Positions 1 through 9,987 of a stretch of DNA of 64,000 nucleotides are shown here, one piece after another. Every line of letters begins with the position of its first letter. Position 1 is the stretch's first letter. Below the pieces are notes generated by a model. That model was given only the letters and a program-made list of their open reading frames with translations. It searched no databases and was not told the DNA's origin. The position numbers and the translations under genes are program-made. The DNA is from Microvirga makkahensis (GTDB taxonomy: Bacteria; Pseudomonadota; Alphaproteobacteria; Rhizobiales; Beijerinckiaceae): assembly GCF_009830105.1 (NCBI RefSeq), contig NZ_WURB01000003.1, forward strand, positions 62,001 to 126,000, read 5' to 3'.

Positions 1-5
1 GGCGG

Positions 6-34
6 TTGACAGCGGCAAAGGTGTCGACGACTAT
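6..34 (+). promoter_or_regulatory. Putative thiC promoter
   Basis: A consensus -35 TTGACA lies at 6-11. After a 17-base spacer comes GACTAT at 29-34, a moderate match to a -10. Transcription would begin near 40, just where the TPP riboswitch begins, which supports the assignment. Read by eye only. Confidence 0.5.
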
Positions 35-39
35 CCGCC

Positions 40-2051
<2,012 letters not shown>

Positions 2052-2083
2052 TGGGGAGCGGGAGGACATAATGATGTTTCGCT

Positions 2084-2109
2084 CCTGCCGGTTCCAGTAC
2101 TTCGGCAGG
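2084..2109 (+). terminator. Hairpin after thiC
   Basis: CCTGCCG (2084-2090) and CGGCAGG (2103-2109) form a 7-bp stem with a 12-base loop, 33 bases after the thiC stop. No U-tract follows, so this may be a weak terminator or an RNA-stabilising stem. The rest of the 2052-2260 gap shows no convincing gene. A 68-codon frame opens at 2071 behind a GGAGG, but its composition does not look coding. Confidence 0.35.
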
Positions 2110-2260
2110 GGCGGGCCTCGGCTACCGCCATCCGGACCTCGCAGGAGCCAGGGAGCAGGGAGAGAATGGGAGCGGTCCCTGACGATCAGACTGAATGGCG
2201 GTCCCCTCTTGCCAGCGATGATGCGAGGCCCAGTTTTCTGGAAAAGCACGCGGAGTTGCC

Positions 2261-2470
2261 ATGATCACCGATCGTAATTTCGACCTGCTGAAGGAGGCCG
2301 TGTCGGAGCTCGCGAGGCTCAAGGGTGCTGCAGATAGCCCGGCACGTTTCCTCTCCTACCTGTACTCATCGGCCCTGGAGGAATGGGCCGTCCGCCTCGA
2401 CATGGATCCGCTCCAGCTCAACAAGCTGGTTTCCATGAGAGACGAGACCCTGGGCCAGAGCGCTTGGTAG
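2261..2470 (+). CDS. Small hypothetical protein (69 aa)
   Basis: I do not recognise this protein. It is acidic and probably helical, with no signal peptide or membrane segment. The ATG at 2261 has GCGGAG a few bases upstream, a fair ribosome site. The gene lies between thiC and the CYP152 gene on the same strand, 126 bases before the latter, so the two could be co-transcribed. The reading frame is clean and its residue composition plausible for a real protein. The only support is frame, ribosome site and position. Confidence 0.5.
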   Translation: MITDRNFDLLKEAVSELARLKGAADSPARFLSYLYSSALEEWAVRLDMDPLQLNKLVSMRDETLGQSAW

Positions 2471-2596
2471 AGGTGGGGCCGAGAAGCGGCCGCCTGCTCA
2501 CCTCTCCAGTCGAGTCGACCGTTCTTGGCACGCGTTCGGGAACTTCCTGGCTCCTGGCGGCCTGTTGAGAGGTGACGGACCGCCTGGAGGATCTTG

Positions 2597-3844
2597 ATGT
2601 CTGCCATCCCGCGGGAAATGAGCCTGGACAGCACTGGGGCCATGCTGAGGGAGGGTTATACCTTCATATCAACGCGTTGCGAGCGCCTCCAATCCGACAT
2701 CTTCGAAACACGGATCATGCTCGCCAAAGCCATCTGCATGATGGGAGCCGAAGCCGCCAGGGAGTTCTACGAACCTGACCGCTTTACCCGCAAACAGGCA
2801 TTGCCGAAATCAGCGCTCTGGCTGCTGCAGGACCAGGGCAGCGCTCAGGTTCTCGGTGGCGCCGCACACCGACATCGCAAACAGATGTTTATGTCGCTGA
2901 TGACGCCTGCCTCGATCGGGCACCTGTCCGATCTGGTGGCGGAGGAGTGGCGATCCCGGATCGCACGGTGGCAGGGCCGGGACGAGATCGTGCTCCATCA
3001 GGAGGTCGAGGACATTCTTTGCCGTTCGGTCTGTCGATGGGCCGGAATCCCATTGACCGAGAGCGAGTCTCCGACGCGGACACGGGAATTCGCAGCCATG
3101 ATCGACGGAGCCGGAGCCGTGGGGCCGCGGAATTGGCGCGGCCTTCTCCTGCGGCGGCGGACCGAGCGCTGGGCTCGCGACGTCGTCGACCGGCTGCGTT
3201 CGGGAGAGACCACGACATCCGACGGAGTGGCGGCCCAGGTCGTCTCCCGGCACCGTGACCTTGATGGAAAGCTCCTGGACATCCCGACGGCGGCGGTGGA
3301 ACTGATCAACGTCTTGCGGCCGACAGTCGCGGTCGCCCGCTACATCACCTTCGGAGCCTTGGCCTTGCACGATCATCCGGAATGGCGGGAGAGGCTCCAG
3401 ACGAACGACGACGAGCCCCTCGAGTTCTTCGTGCAGGAGCTCCGTCGCTATTACCCGTTCTTTCCGGTAGTCGCAGGACGAGTTCTACAGGAATTCGATT
3501 GGAGGGGGCATCGCTTCGGGCAAGGCCAGTGGGTCATCCTGGATTTGTACGGCACCAACCACGATCCTCGTTCCTGGCAGGAGCCGCACCGCTTCCGGCC
3601 CGAGCGTTTCCGGCACTGGGACGGGAGTCCCTACAATTTCATCCCGCAGGGCGGCGGGGACCATTTCGCCGATCACCGCTGCGCGGGCGAATGGATCGCT
3701 ATCGAGCTGGTGAAGACGGCAATGCGCCTTCTGACGCGGGAAATGACCTACCGGGTGCCGGCACAGGACCTCCGCGTCGACCTGTCAAGAGTACCCGCAA
3801 TTCCCAATAGCCGGTTCCTGATCGATCACGTGCAGGGCCTATGA
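2597..3844 (+). CDS. CYP152-family cytochrome P450 (fatty-acid peroxygenase)
   Basis: CYP152 enzymes use H2O2 directly to hydroxylate or decarboxylate free fatty acids and need no redox partner. The 415-residue protein is nearly collinear with P450-BSbeta. The heme loop is FIPQGGGDHFADHRCAGEW with Cys362. The Arg-Pro pair that binds the substrate carboxylate is R241-P242, within NVLRPTVAVA. ELRR (281-284) is the ExxR motif. Gln84 falls where BSbeta has Gln85 and the decarboxylase OleT has His, so hydroxylation is the more likely outcome. ATG 2597 is chosen over TTG 2594 because CTGGAGG ends 6 bases before it. No ferredoxin gene is nearby, as expected. A secreted lipase gene follows 32 bases downstream. 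Confidence 0.93.
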   Translation: MSAIPREMSLDSTGAMLREGYTFISTRCERLQSDIFETRIMLAKAICMMGAEAAREFYEPDRFTRKQALPKSALWLLQDQGSAQVLGGAAHRHRKQMFMSLMTPASIGHLSDLVAEEWRSRIARWQGRDEIVLHQEVEDILCRSVCRWAGIPLTESESPTRTREFAAMIDGAGAVGPRNWRGLLLRRRTERWARDVVDRLRSGETTTSDGVAAQVVSRHRDLDGKLLDIPTAAVELINVLRPTVAVARYITFGALALHDHPEWRERLQTNDDEPLEFFVQELRRYYPFFPVVAGRVLQEFDWRGHRFGQGQWVILDLYGTNHDPRSWQEPHRFRPERFRHWDGSPYNFIPQGGGDHFADHRCAGEWIAIELVKTAMRLLTREMTYRVPAQDLRVDLSRVPAIPNSRFLIDHVQGL

Positions 3845-3876
3845 CTTCCGGTGGCGATTTCTAGCGGAGCGGTCCC

Positions 3877-4686
3877 ATGCCCAACATTCTCCATCCCCTT
3901 CTCGCCGTTGCAGTCCTGGTCCTCATGAACGCCACCGCCAAAGCCTTTCCCGCTTTCGATCACGTCGTGGTCTTCGGTGACAGCCTGTCCGACAACGGCA
4001 ATGCAGGCAGGGCCTCGAACGGCCCCGTCTGGGTCGAGTACCTGGCGCAGACCTTGCAACTGCCGCTGGAGCCGAGCCGCGCAGGCGGGAGCAATTACGC
4101 TGTCGGTGGGGCCCGCCTTGACCCCCGCTCAGGCGCGACGAGCCTTCGGGGGCAGGCAGACGATTATCTGCGGGCGTCCGGCCCGCGCGGTCGGATCCTC
4201 CACATCGTTTACGGAGGAGGCAACGACCTGCTGGCTGCCATCGGTCAGCCTCAGGCATTCTCTGCGGCGGAGGCCGCCGCAACCTCGCTCAAGAGCATCG
4301 TGGCCGATCTGGCGCGTCAGGGCGCGACCGACATTCTCGTGCCCAACCTTCCGGCGATCGGCATGACGCCCGCCGTGCGGGCGGAAGGCCGAGCGACTAT
4401 CGAAGCAGCGAACAGACTGACAGAGCATTTCAACAGCGCTCTCGACCGGACCCTCATGGAGTTTGACAATCTTTCGAGCTTGCGGCTCTACCGGCTCGAC
4501 GTCTGGCAGTTGGCGGAGCGTGTGAGTGCCGAGCCGGCCGCAGCGGGCTTCACCGATATCACCACCCCCTGTCATCAGCACCGTCGTTGCGAGGGGCACC
4601 TGTTCTGGGACGAGGTCCATCCGACCACACGGGCTCACAGGCGTCTGGCGGACGCCGCGGCCCAGGCGCTTCAAACGCATAAATGA
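3877..4686 (+). CDS. Secreted GDSL/SGNH-family lipase or esterase
   Basis: The 269-residue protein starts with a hydrophobic signal peptide (about residues 1-23, ending near AKA). It carries the SGNH hydrolase blocks: FGDSLSDNG (block I, nucleophile Ser), GGSNYAVGGA (block II Gly), YGGGNDLL (block III Asn) and WDEVHPT (block V Asp/His). Such phospholipase/lecithinase-type enzymes hydrolyse ester bonds outside the cytoplasm. There is no autotransporter barrel, so it should be periplasmic or released. ATG 3877 has CGGAG about 7 bases upstream. Its closeness to the CYP152 gene suggests one transcript and perhaps supply of free fatty acids; that link is inference. Confidence 0.88.
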   Translation: MPNILHPLLAVAVLVLMNATAKAFPAFDHVVVFGDSLSDNGNAGRASNGPVWVEYLAQTLQLPLEPSRAGGSNYAVGGARLDPRSGATSLRGQADDYLRASGPRGRILHIVYGGGNDLLAAIGQPQAFSAAEAAATSLKSIVADLARQGATDILVPNLPAIGMTPAVRAEGRATIEAANRLTEHFNSALDRTLMEFDNLSSLRLYRLDVWQLAERVSAEPAAAGFTDITTPCHQHRRCEGHLFWDEVHPTTRAHRRLADAAAQALQTHK

Positions 4687-4738
4687 GACCCTGGGTGAGC
4701 GAAGCGGTTTCCAAGATCCGACCGGATACCATGCTCCC

Positions 4739-4764
4739 GCTCCCGGGCATTGGCTCCCGGGAGC
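4739..4764 (+). terminator. Candidate terminator after the lipase gene
   Basis: GCTCCCGGG (4739-4747) and CCCGGGAGC (4756-4764) form a perfect 9-bp G+C-rich stem with an 8-base loop, about 50 bases after the lipase stop. No T-run follows. Confidence 0.5.
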
Positions 4765-5001
4765 GCAGGGCAGAATCCGTCACTGTCCAGAAGAAACCTG
4801 CACGGATGCGAGATGCCCACCAGCGGTTTCGGTGCCGGTCGCCGGACCTCTGGCGAGCCGGTCCAGGGCGCTCGCCACGACATCCAAGCCGCACAGTCTG
4901 GGAGGGAATTAGTCATCGTGCCTGCGAGATCCGGGAACGCGGGTGCCTTCGCAGGATTTAATGGCTGAGGTCCAGCATCATATTCAATGGGAGCCATCTA
5001 C
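4765..5001. other. Intergenic stretch, no gene recognised
   Basis: Between the hairpin after the lipase gene and the next small gene I see no frame with coding character and no RNA signature. Confidence 0.5.
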
Positions 5002-5283
5002 GTGACCGACAGCAAGGATCAGAAAACCACGGTCATTCTCGAGCCCGGGCAAGTCGCCATCGTCCTCGGTCTGGAGGGTGGACAGATCAATCGGCAATTG
5101 GTTGTCGGCCCCGAGGTAGAGGCAACGCTCGATGACGATCATTCGGACATCCCTTTCCACTTCTTCCTGGCCTCGGCCTTCCTTGTGCGATTGGCGCAGG
5201 ATGAGGATTTCGCCTCCGAGTTGACCGAGTGGTACGATGAGAGGCTCCAATCCGAAGGGGATCGAACCGATGCAGGAACGTGA
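5002..5283 (+). CDS. Hypothetical protein (about 93 aa)
   Basis: Unrecognised small acidic protein. Visible parts are a beta-rich N-terminal half (VILEPGQVAIVLGLEGG) and a helical C-terminal half ending in an acidic stretch. No signal peptide or membrane span is seen. I prefer GTG 5002 because GGGAG lies 8 bases upstream; an in-frame ATG at 4987 would add five residues but lacks a good ribosome site. The gene stands alone between the lipase gene and a zone of gene relics. Confidence 0.5.
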   Translation: MTDSKDQKTTVILEPGQVAIVLGLEGGQINRQLVVGPEVEATLDDDHSDIPFHFFLASAFLVRLAQDEDFASELTEWYDERLQSEGDRTDAGT

Positions 5284-5429
5284 GGATGCAGGCCCGGGCA
5301 CAGGGACCCGGGGCGCCATCCTCGACCATTCCCACGCGAAGAGCAGACGTTCACAAGGCCTAGCTGGAAAGCCGTACGTGGAGTCTGGCGGGTGACCTGA
5401 GCTCCGTGTGTCGAGCCTGTCATGGCGGG

Positions 5430-5576
5430 CAGGGGCCGATGCGCTTCGTCCGCAAAGGACACGAGGGCGATCGGGACATTGAGCGCCTGTGCGGCTTTCC
5501 TGGACGTCTCATCAAACTGGCGGCTCTTCGCTGAGGCCAAGCCGAGATCGTGCAGCGCTGCAGGCTGCTCCTGTTC
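5430..5576 (-). pseudogene. Relic of a GAF-domain protein
   Basis: On the minus strand about 48 codons read as the start of a GAF sensor domain. The stretch AALHDLGLASAKSRQFDE, followed by NVPIALVSFADEAHR, matches the pattern xLxxLGLLDTPPEExFD...VPIALVSLVD common at the N-terminus of GAF histidine kinases and diguanylate cyclases. The rest of the GAF fold and any output domain are absent, and the frame then runs into low-complexity translation. This is a fragment, not a working gene. It lies downstream of an AI-2E transporter fragment on the same strand in another frame. Confidence 0.6.
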
Positions 5577-5643
5577 CGTATCGGGAAGGGCTGGCGGCGC
5601 TTTGCTGTGTGGCGTGGGCGGCGCGCCGTACATGCACTTTCTC

Positions 5644-5778
5644 CACGACGAGGCCCGCTGTCGCGAGCGGCGCAAGCGGCGGGCCGAGGACGGTCCGGAT
5701 GATCTCAAGAGGTCTGGCCTGCGGCGCCTCGAGACGCACCGTGACCGGCTCCTGCACGGAGGCACTATCGAGACGAGA
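5644..5778 (-). pseudogene. Relic of an AI-2E family transporter (PerM type)
   Basis: On the minus strand about 45 codons contain PVTVRLEAPQARPLEIIR followed by TVLGPPLAPLATAGLVV. This matches the conserved region just before the central membrane segments of AI-2E family transporters (consensus PLxxLxxxLGPLLGPLATAGIV). Homology stops abruptly at GLVV, near 5644, where a hydrophobic VFVIFxLLQ segment would be expected. Neither the N-terminal nor the C-terminal part is present. It is a truncated remnant next to a GAF-domain remnant. Confidence 0.65.
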
Positions 5779-6147
5779 TCCAGGTCCGATTTCAAGGCAC
5801 CCTGGTTCGGCAATAATGGTCGGCGATAGTACCATTTTTCAGTGCTCCCGTAATGAAGTCCTCCGCAATCAAGCCTGACCGTGACATCGACAGGAAAAAA
5901 GATTTGGTGAATCCCATAGGATGTTCGACTGCTTACCGGGAAAATTCGAACGTCAGCATGCTTTCGCCGATTTCATACCTCGACTCGAAAGAGACGCTGG
6001 GAAGGAGGAGATTTTCGCTCCCCTCTTCCTCTGGGTGGCGTAGCCGGCCTAAACGCTGCCGATGAATTTCCGACCTCTGAGGGTCGGGGATGGTGCTGTC
6101 AGTCTCCCAACACTTCCTTGTCGGTGACGCCAGGGAGAGAGGAGGGG
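5779..6147. other. Intergenic stretch, no gene recognised
   Basis: I see no coding frame with a recognisable protein. The 5830-6060 part is A+T-richer than its surroundings, which fits decayed or foreign DNA beside the two relics. The short stretch 5284-5429 is likewise without a recognisable gene. Confidence 0.45.
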
Positions 6148-6849
6148 CTAACTGCTGATCCGCACCCGCAGCGTGCCCAGCTTGTCAATCGAACCCACAA
6201 GTTCATTTCCTGGTGTCACGGGCCCAACGCCGGCCGGTGTCCCGGTCAGAATGATATCGCCTGGTTCCAGTGTGAAGTACTTGGATAGATTCGCAACGAT
6301 TTCAGGTACCTTCCAAATCATAAGCCCCAAGTCCGAGTCCTGCCTGGCCTCACCATCGACGGTAAGCCGGATAGAGCCTTCCAGGACGTGCCCAACCCTT
6401 TCAACGGGATGAATGGGACCACAGGGGCAGGAATTGTCAAAGGCTTTGCCTGCTTCCCAAGGCAGACCGCTCTTGCCAAGATCCATTTGGAGGTCGCGGC
6501 GCGTCATGTCGAGGCCAATGCCATATCCGTAGATATGATCGAGCGCATCCGCGACCGGGATATCTCGACCGCCCGTCTTGATCGCCACGACCAATTCGAG
6601 TTCGAAGTGATAATTCCTCGTCATGGGCGGGTAGGGAATCTCGGCCCCGTCGAGAACAATGCTGTCTGCGGGTTTCTGGAAGAAGATTGGCGGATCGCGC
6701 GTCTCGTCTCCGCCCATTTCGCGGACATGGGCGACATAGTTTCTGCCGATGCAATAAATCCTGCGCACCGGAAAGCTCATTGATGTGCCCGCTACCGGCA
6801 GCAGAGCACGAGCCGGCGGCGCGATCACGCAGTCATGAGTTTCCATCAT
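6148..6849 (-). CDS. Fumarylacetoacetate hydrolase-family protein
   Basis: A 233-residue single-domain FAH-fold enzyme, the size of fumarylpyruvate hydrolase or acylpyruvase. The family opens with YCIGRNYVAHVREMG, then FFQKPADSIV, the metal-binding acidic residues in FELELVV, and the C-terminal GDIILTGTPAGVGP loop. These enzymes cleave C-C bonds of 2,4-diketo acids or hydrate/decarboxylate related acids, with Mg2+ or Mn2+. Two consecutive ATGs (6849 and 6846) follow GGAGGAGG; either could start. It is divergent from the ABC importer operon at 7198, whose second FAH enzyme suggests a shared ring-cleavage or sugar-acid pathway. Substrate unknown. Confidence 0.9.
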   Translation of the reverse strand: MMETHDCVIAPPARALLPVAGTSMSFPVRRIYCIGRNYVAHVREMGGDETRDPPIFFQKPADSIVLDGAEIPYPPMTRNYHFELELVVAIKTGGRDIPVADALDHIYGYGIGLDMTRRDLQMDLGKSGLPWEAGKAFDNSCPCGPIHPVERVGHVLEGSIRLTVDGEARQDSDLGLMIWKVPEIVANLSKYFTLEPGDIILTGTPAGVGPVTPGNELVGSIDKLGTLRVRISS

Positions 6850-7111
6850 TTCCTCCTCCCAAGTTGCACCTTCTCCCGAGGTGTCCAGTCACATTATGCA
6901 TCATCAAAGCATCATTCTAGAAAAATGTATTATTGCCATAACACTCCAGATCGCACGTTTGTCTGCGAATGTGACTGAATATCTTAGCAGGTGCGGTGTG
7001 GTTCTTGCACCGCAAAATATACGCTTCTAATGACAAAGAGGTACGTGCATTCAACTTAAGAAGTAACGACTCGAAACTTGAGAAGTTACTTGCCATGAAA
7101 ACATACATTTT
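6850..7111. promoter_or_regulatory. Divergent control region with a direct repeat
   Basis: An A+T-rich gap separates the minus-strand FAH gene from the plus-strand ABC operon. GCATCAT occurs twice, at 6898-6904 and 6909-6915, one helical turn apart, about 50 bases upstream of the FAH start. It could bind a regulator of the FAH gene. Nothing else is recognised. Confidence 0.3.
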
Positions 7112-7140
7112 TTGACAGAGGAGTGTATCTCGTACATCAT
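7112..7140 (+). promoter_or_regulatory. Promoter of the ABC operon with an operator-like palindrome
   Basis: TTGACA at 7112-7117, a 17-base spacer, then CATCAT at 7135-7140 (4 of 6 matches to TATAAT). The inverted repeat TGTA-TCTCG-TACA fills 7124-7136, inside the spacer and touching the -10. TGTA/TACA half sites are typical of FCD-type GntR regulators, and such a regulator is encoded in the same operon at 9988. Confidence 0.45.
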
Positions 7141-7197
7141 AAGTCGCCGCATCAAACGCAGGCACTGCCACAAGAGCAGCAGAATGCAGGAGAGGAA

Positions 7198-8226
7198 ATG
7201 TCGATGAAGATGAGCAAGGCTCTCGGTCTAGCTGTAACGCTCGCGCTCGCCCCCTGGACGATGAGTGTCGCCAATGCGCAGAACTCTTCCACGAAGATCA
7301 CCGTGGTTCTTCCGAATCCGTCCGCGGTCAACAACTTCCCGCTGTATGTGGCGCTCGGTGAGAAGATGTTCGAGAAGGAAGGACTTGAGGTTGAAGTCGA
7401 GGCCGTGGACGGCTCTTCCCAAGTTCTTCAGGCTATGTCCGCCGGGCAGGCCCAAATCGGACAGCCCGGTCCGGCTCCGGTTCTGGCAGCGCGCGCCCGT
7501 GGTGTCGATGTGGTGTTCATCTACAACCACTTTGCGAAGTCGGTCTTCGGTATCGTCGTTCCTGAGAAATCCGCCATCAAGTCTCCATCCGATCTCAAAG
7601 GGGCGGTTATCGGCGTCGGCACGGCCGATGGCGCAGAAGTCGGCTTCACCCGCGCGATCCTGTCGGATCTGAACATGCAGGAAGGCAAGGACTACACTTT
7701 CCTGCCCGTCGGTGACGGAGGTCTCGCTGCGGCAGCCTTCCTGCGAGGTGACATAAAGGCCTACGCCGCGGCCGTGAGCGATGCAGCCATCATGGAGGCG
7801 CGCGGGATCGATTTGCGGGAGATCACGCCCGAGCAATATCTGAGCTACTTCGGGAATGGCTACGCGGCGATGAAATCCTTCATCGATCAGAACCCGGAGA
7901 CCGTCGAAAAATTTGGCCGTGTCCTCGTCCAGGCGACGGAGTTCGGTCTGAAGCCTGAGAACAAGGAAAAGGTTCTGCAGCACACCAAGGCCGGGAATCC
8001 CCAGGAAGGCGAGGATGCCAAGCTGTCGGCTGCCTTGTTCGAGCAGGTCAAGGACCGGATCACACCGTTCGATCAGTCCAAAGGCTGGGGTTATCAGCCA
8101 CCGGAGCATTGGGAGCAATGGCACAAGAGCGCCGTGGAATCGGGCATTCTGAAGGCACCGCTATCGAATCCGAAGGCTGCATACACCAATCAATTCGTCG
8201 ACGCTTGGAACGAGGGTTCGAAGTAA
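7198..8226 (+). CDS. NMT1/SsuA-type ABC transporter substrate-binding protein
   Basis: Periplasmic binding component of a nitrate/sulfonate/taurine-type importer (342 aa). The N-terminus has a signal peptide (MSMKMSKALGLAVTLALAP...) with likely cleavage after NAQ. The mature part shows the NMT1 pattern: VVLPNPSAVNNFPLYVALGE, EKEGLEVEVEAVDG and AQIGQPGPAPVLAAR. ATG 7198 follows CAGGAGAGG; GTG codons further upstream fall inside the promoter. Its stop overlaps the ATPase start by one base. Neighbouring enzymes suggest an organic acid as cargo rather than a sulfonate, but the ligand cannot be read from sequence. Confidence 0.92.
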   Translation: MSMKMSKALGLAVTLALAPWTMSVANAQNSSTKITVVLPNPSAVNNFPLYVALGEKMFEKEGLEVEVEAVDGSSQVLQAMSAGQAQIGQPGPAPVLAARARGVDVVFIYNHFAKSVFGIVVPEKSAIKSPSDLKGAVIGVGTADGAEVGFTRAILSDLNMQEGKDYTFLPVGDGGLAAAAFLRGDIKAYAAAVSDAAIMEARGIDLREITPEQYLSYFGNGYAAMKSFIDQNPETVEKFGRVLVQATEFGLKPENKEKVLQHTKAGNPQEGEDAKLSAALFEQVKDRITPFDQSKGWGYQPPEHWEQWHKSAVESGILKAPLSNPKAAYTNQFVDAWNEGSK

Positions 8227-9044
8227 TGGCGGTGCTCTCAATAGCTGGGGAAGCTGTTGCTCCGGCCGGCCTCCTGGGCCGACCGGTGTATGAACTGCGC
8301 GGCGTGAGCAAGACTTTCGTCAGACGCAATGTGCAGGCGCTCGACAAGGTGGATCTGGTGCTGCGGGAGGGCACCTTCTCGTCAATCATCGGACCGAGCG
8401 GGTGCGGAAAATCGACCCTGCTCAAGATCATGGCAGGCCTGCAGCCGCCGTCATCCGGCAGTGTCGTTCTCGAGGGCAAGCCTGTGATGGGTCCCCGCAG
8501 GGATATCGGCATGATGTTCCAGCAGGCGACCCTGTTTCCGTGGCGCACCACCATCGAGAATATCGTTCTCCCCATCGAGATCCGCGATGGCAAGGCGGCA
8601 GCCCGCGCCAAGCATGATCAGGCGCGCCAGCTTCTCGATCTCGTTGGTCTAAAGGGCTTCGAGAACGTGTATCCGAGCGAGCTTTCCGGTGGAATGGCGC
8701 AGCGCGCGGCGATTTGCCGGATGCTGATCACGGAGCCCGCGGTCCTGCTGTTGGACGAGCCGTTCAGCGCGCTCGATGAGTTGAGCCGTGACTTCATGAA
8801 CATGGAACTGCAGAGGATCTGTCTCGAACGGAATGCCACGTCATTCCTCGTGACCCACTCGATTCCTGAAGCGGTGATCCTTTCCGACGTGGTGTACGTG
8901 ATGTCGCCCCGCCCGGGACGGTTCGTCGAGGCCATTACCGTAGACCTGCCCAGACCCAGAACCTTGGACATGATGTCCGATCCGCGTTTCGGCACGCTCG
9001 TCCACCGCATTCGCAATCATCTCGACAAGGGAGCGTTCCAATGA
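8226..9044 (+). CDS. ABC transporter ATP-binding protein (NitT/TauT type)
   Basis: A 272-residue cytoplasmic ATPase that powers the importer. It has Walker A GPSGCGKST, signature LSGGMAQR, Walker B LLLDEPF and the switch His in FLVTHS. The Q-loop is MMFQQATLFPW, typical of the TauB/SsuB/NrtD group. ATG 8226 shares a base with the binding-protein stop TAA, and the gene overlaps the permease by 4 bases (ATGA). This tight coupling shows one operon. The first 25 residues before YELRGVSKTF are an unremarkable extension. Confidence 0.95.
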   Translation: MAVLSIAGEAVAPAGLLGRPVYELRGVSKTFVRRNVQALDKVDLVLREGTFSSIIGPSGCGKSTLLKIMAGLQPPSSGSVVLEGKPVMGPRRDIGMMFQQATLFPWRTTIENIVLPIEIRDGKAAARAKHDQARQLLDLVGLKGFENVYPSELSGGMAQRAAICRMLITEPAVLLLDEPFSALDELSRDFMNMELQRICLERNATSFLVTHSIPEAVILSDVVYVMSPRPGRFVEAITVDLPRPRTLDMMSDPRFGTLVHRIRNHLDKGAFQ

Positions 9045-9904
9045 CACAAGCACAAGTCGTTGCCTCCGCGATTCCCGAACAGACGATTTGGAAGGAACAT
9101 GTTTCCTGGATCGACCGGGTTCCCCGCTGGGTGTCGATGTTGGCACTTCTGATCGCCTTTCTGATCGTGTGGCAGATCGTCTATTTCGTAGAGCTGGTTT
9201 CGCCGATCATTCTACCATCCCCCCTGGAGACCATCGAGGATCTGTTCGTGGTCGGCAAGAACCTGCTGACGGGCGACTACATGCTCGCGGCCCTTTGGAT
9301 CACCACGCAGGAGGTCGCCCTCGGTTTCCTAATCGCCGTCGTTCTCGGCTTTGGCCTCGGCGTTCTCGTGGGCGAGACCGCATTCGGTGAGCGGGCCGTC
9401 ATGCCCTACCTAGTCGCGATCAACACCATGCCAAAGGTGGCGTTCGCTCCGCTGTTCGTGTCGTGGCTGGGCTTCGGCATTGCATCCAAGGTGGCGCTTG
9501 CAGCCTTCATCGCCTTCTTCCCGGTAATCGTTGGAACGGCGGCGGGCCTGCATGCGGCCGATCAGAACGCCCGCATGCTGTTCAAGACCATGGGGGCGAG
9601 CCGTTGGCAGACCCTGGTGCAGCTGAAGCTGCCCATCGGGATGCCTCACTTCTTCTCGGGCCTGAAGAATGCCGCGGTGCTCGTTGTCGTCGGCGCGGTG
9701 GTGGGCGAGTTCCTCGGTGGCGGCAAGGGCTTCGGCGAGCTGATCCGCGTGGCGGCCGCCCAGCTCAACACCCCGCGCGTGTTCTCGCTGATCATCTACC
9801 TGAGCCTGCTTGGACTGGCGACCTTCTGGATCGTGGCTTGGGCCCAACGCCGGTTCGTCTTCTGGCATAAGGAGAGCGTCACGGAAGAAACCCTTGCGCA
9901 ATAA
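9041..9904 (+). CDS. ABC transporter permease (NitT/TauT type)
   Basis: A 287-residue inner-membrane permease with about six hydrophobic segments. The EAA cytoplasmic loop, where the ATPase docks, reads AADQNARMLFKTMGASRWQT. It starts at an ATGA overlap with the ATPase gene. As usual for the family there is one permease gene, which would act as a homodimer. An 83-base gap separates it from the regulator gene that follows. Confidence 0.94.
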   Translation: MTQAQVVASAIPEQTIWKEHVSWIDRVPRWVSMLALLIAFLIVWQIVYFVELVSPIILPSPLETIEDLFVVGKNLLTGDYMLAALWITTQEVALGFLIAVVLGFGLGVLVGETAFGERAVMPYLVAINTMPKVAFAPLFVSWLGFGIASKVALAAFIAFFPVIVGTAAGLHAADQNARMLFKTMGASRWQTLVQLKLPIGMPHFFSGLKNAAVLVVVGAVVGEFLGGGKGFGELIRVAAAQLNTPRVFSLIIYLSLLGLATFWIVAWAQRRFVFWHKESVTEETLAQ

Positions 9905-9987
9905 GGACGGGAGTGGTGTTCCGGCGATTGACCGCCATCCACCGTCGGTGGCATTCCGCCTGAACCTATATCTGTGCAGGTTGCGTC

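Noticed and set aside
2071..2277. 68-codon frame after thiC with a good GGAGG
   Set aside because: The translation is low-complexity (Gly/Pro/Arg/Ser), overlaps the better small gene at 2261 and includes a hairpin; not strong enough to call.
5139..5813. 224-codon minus-strand frame considered as an intact gene
   Set aside because: Only about 48 codons have GAF similarity; the rest is composed of low-information translation and overlaps the hypothetical gene at 5002.
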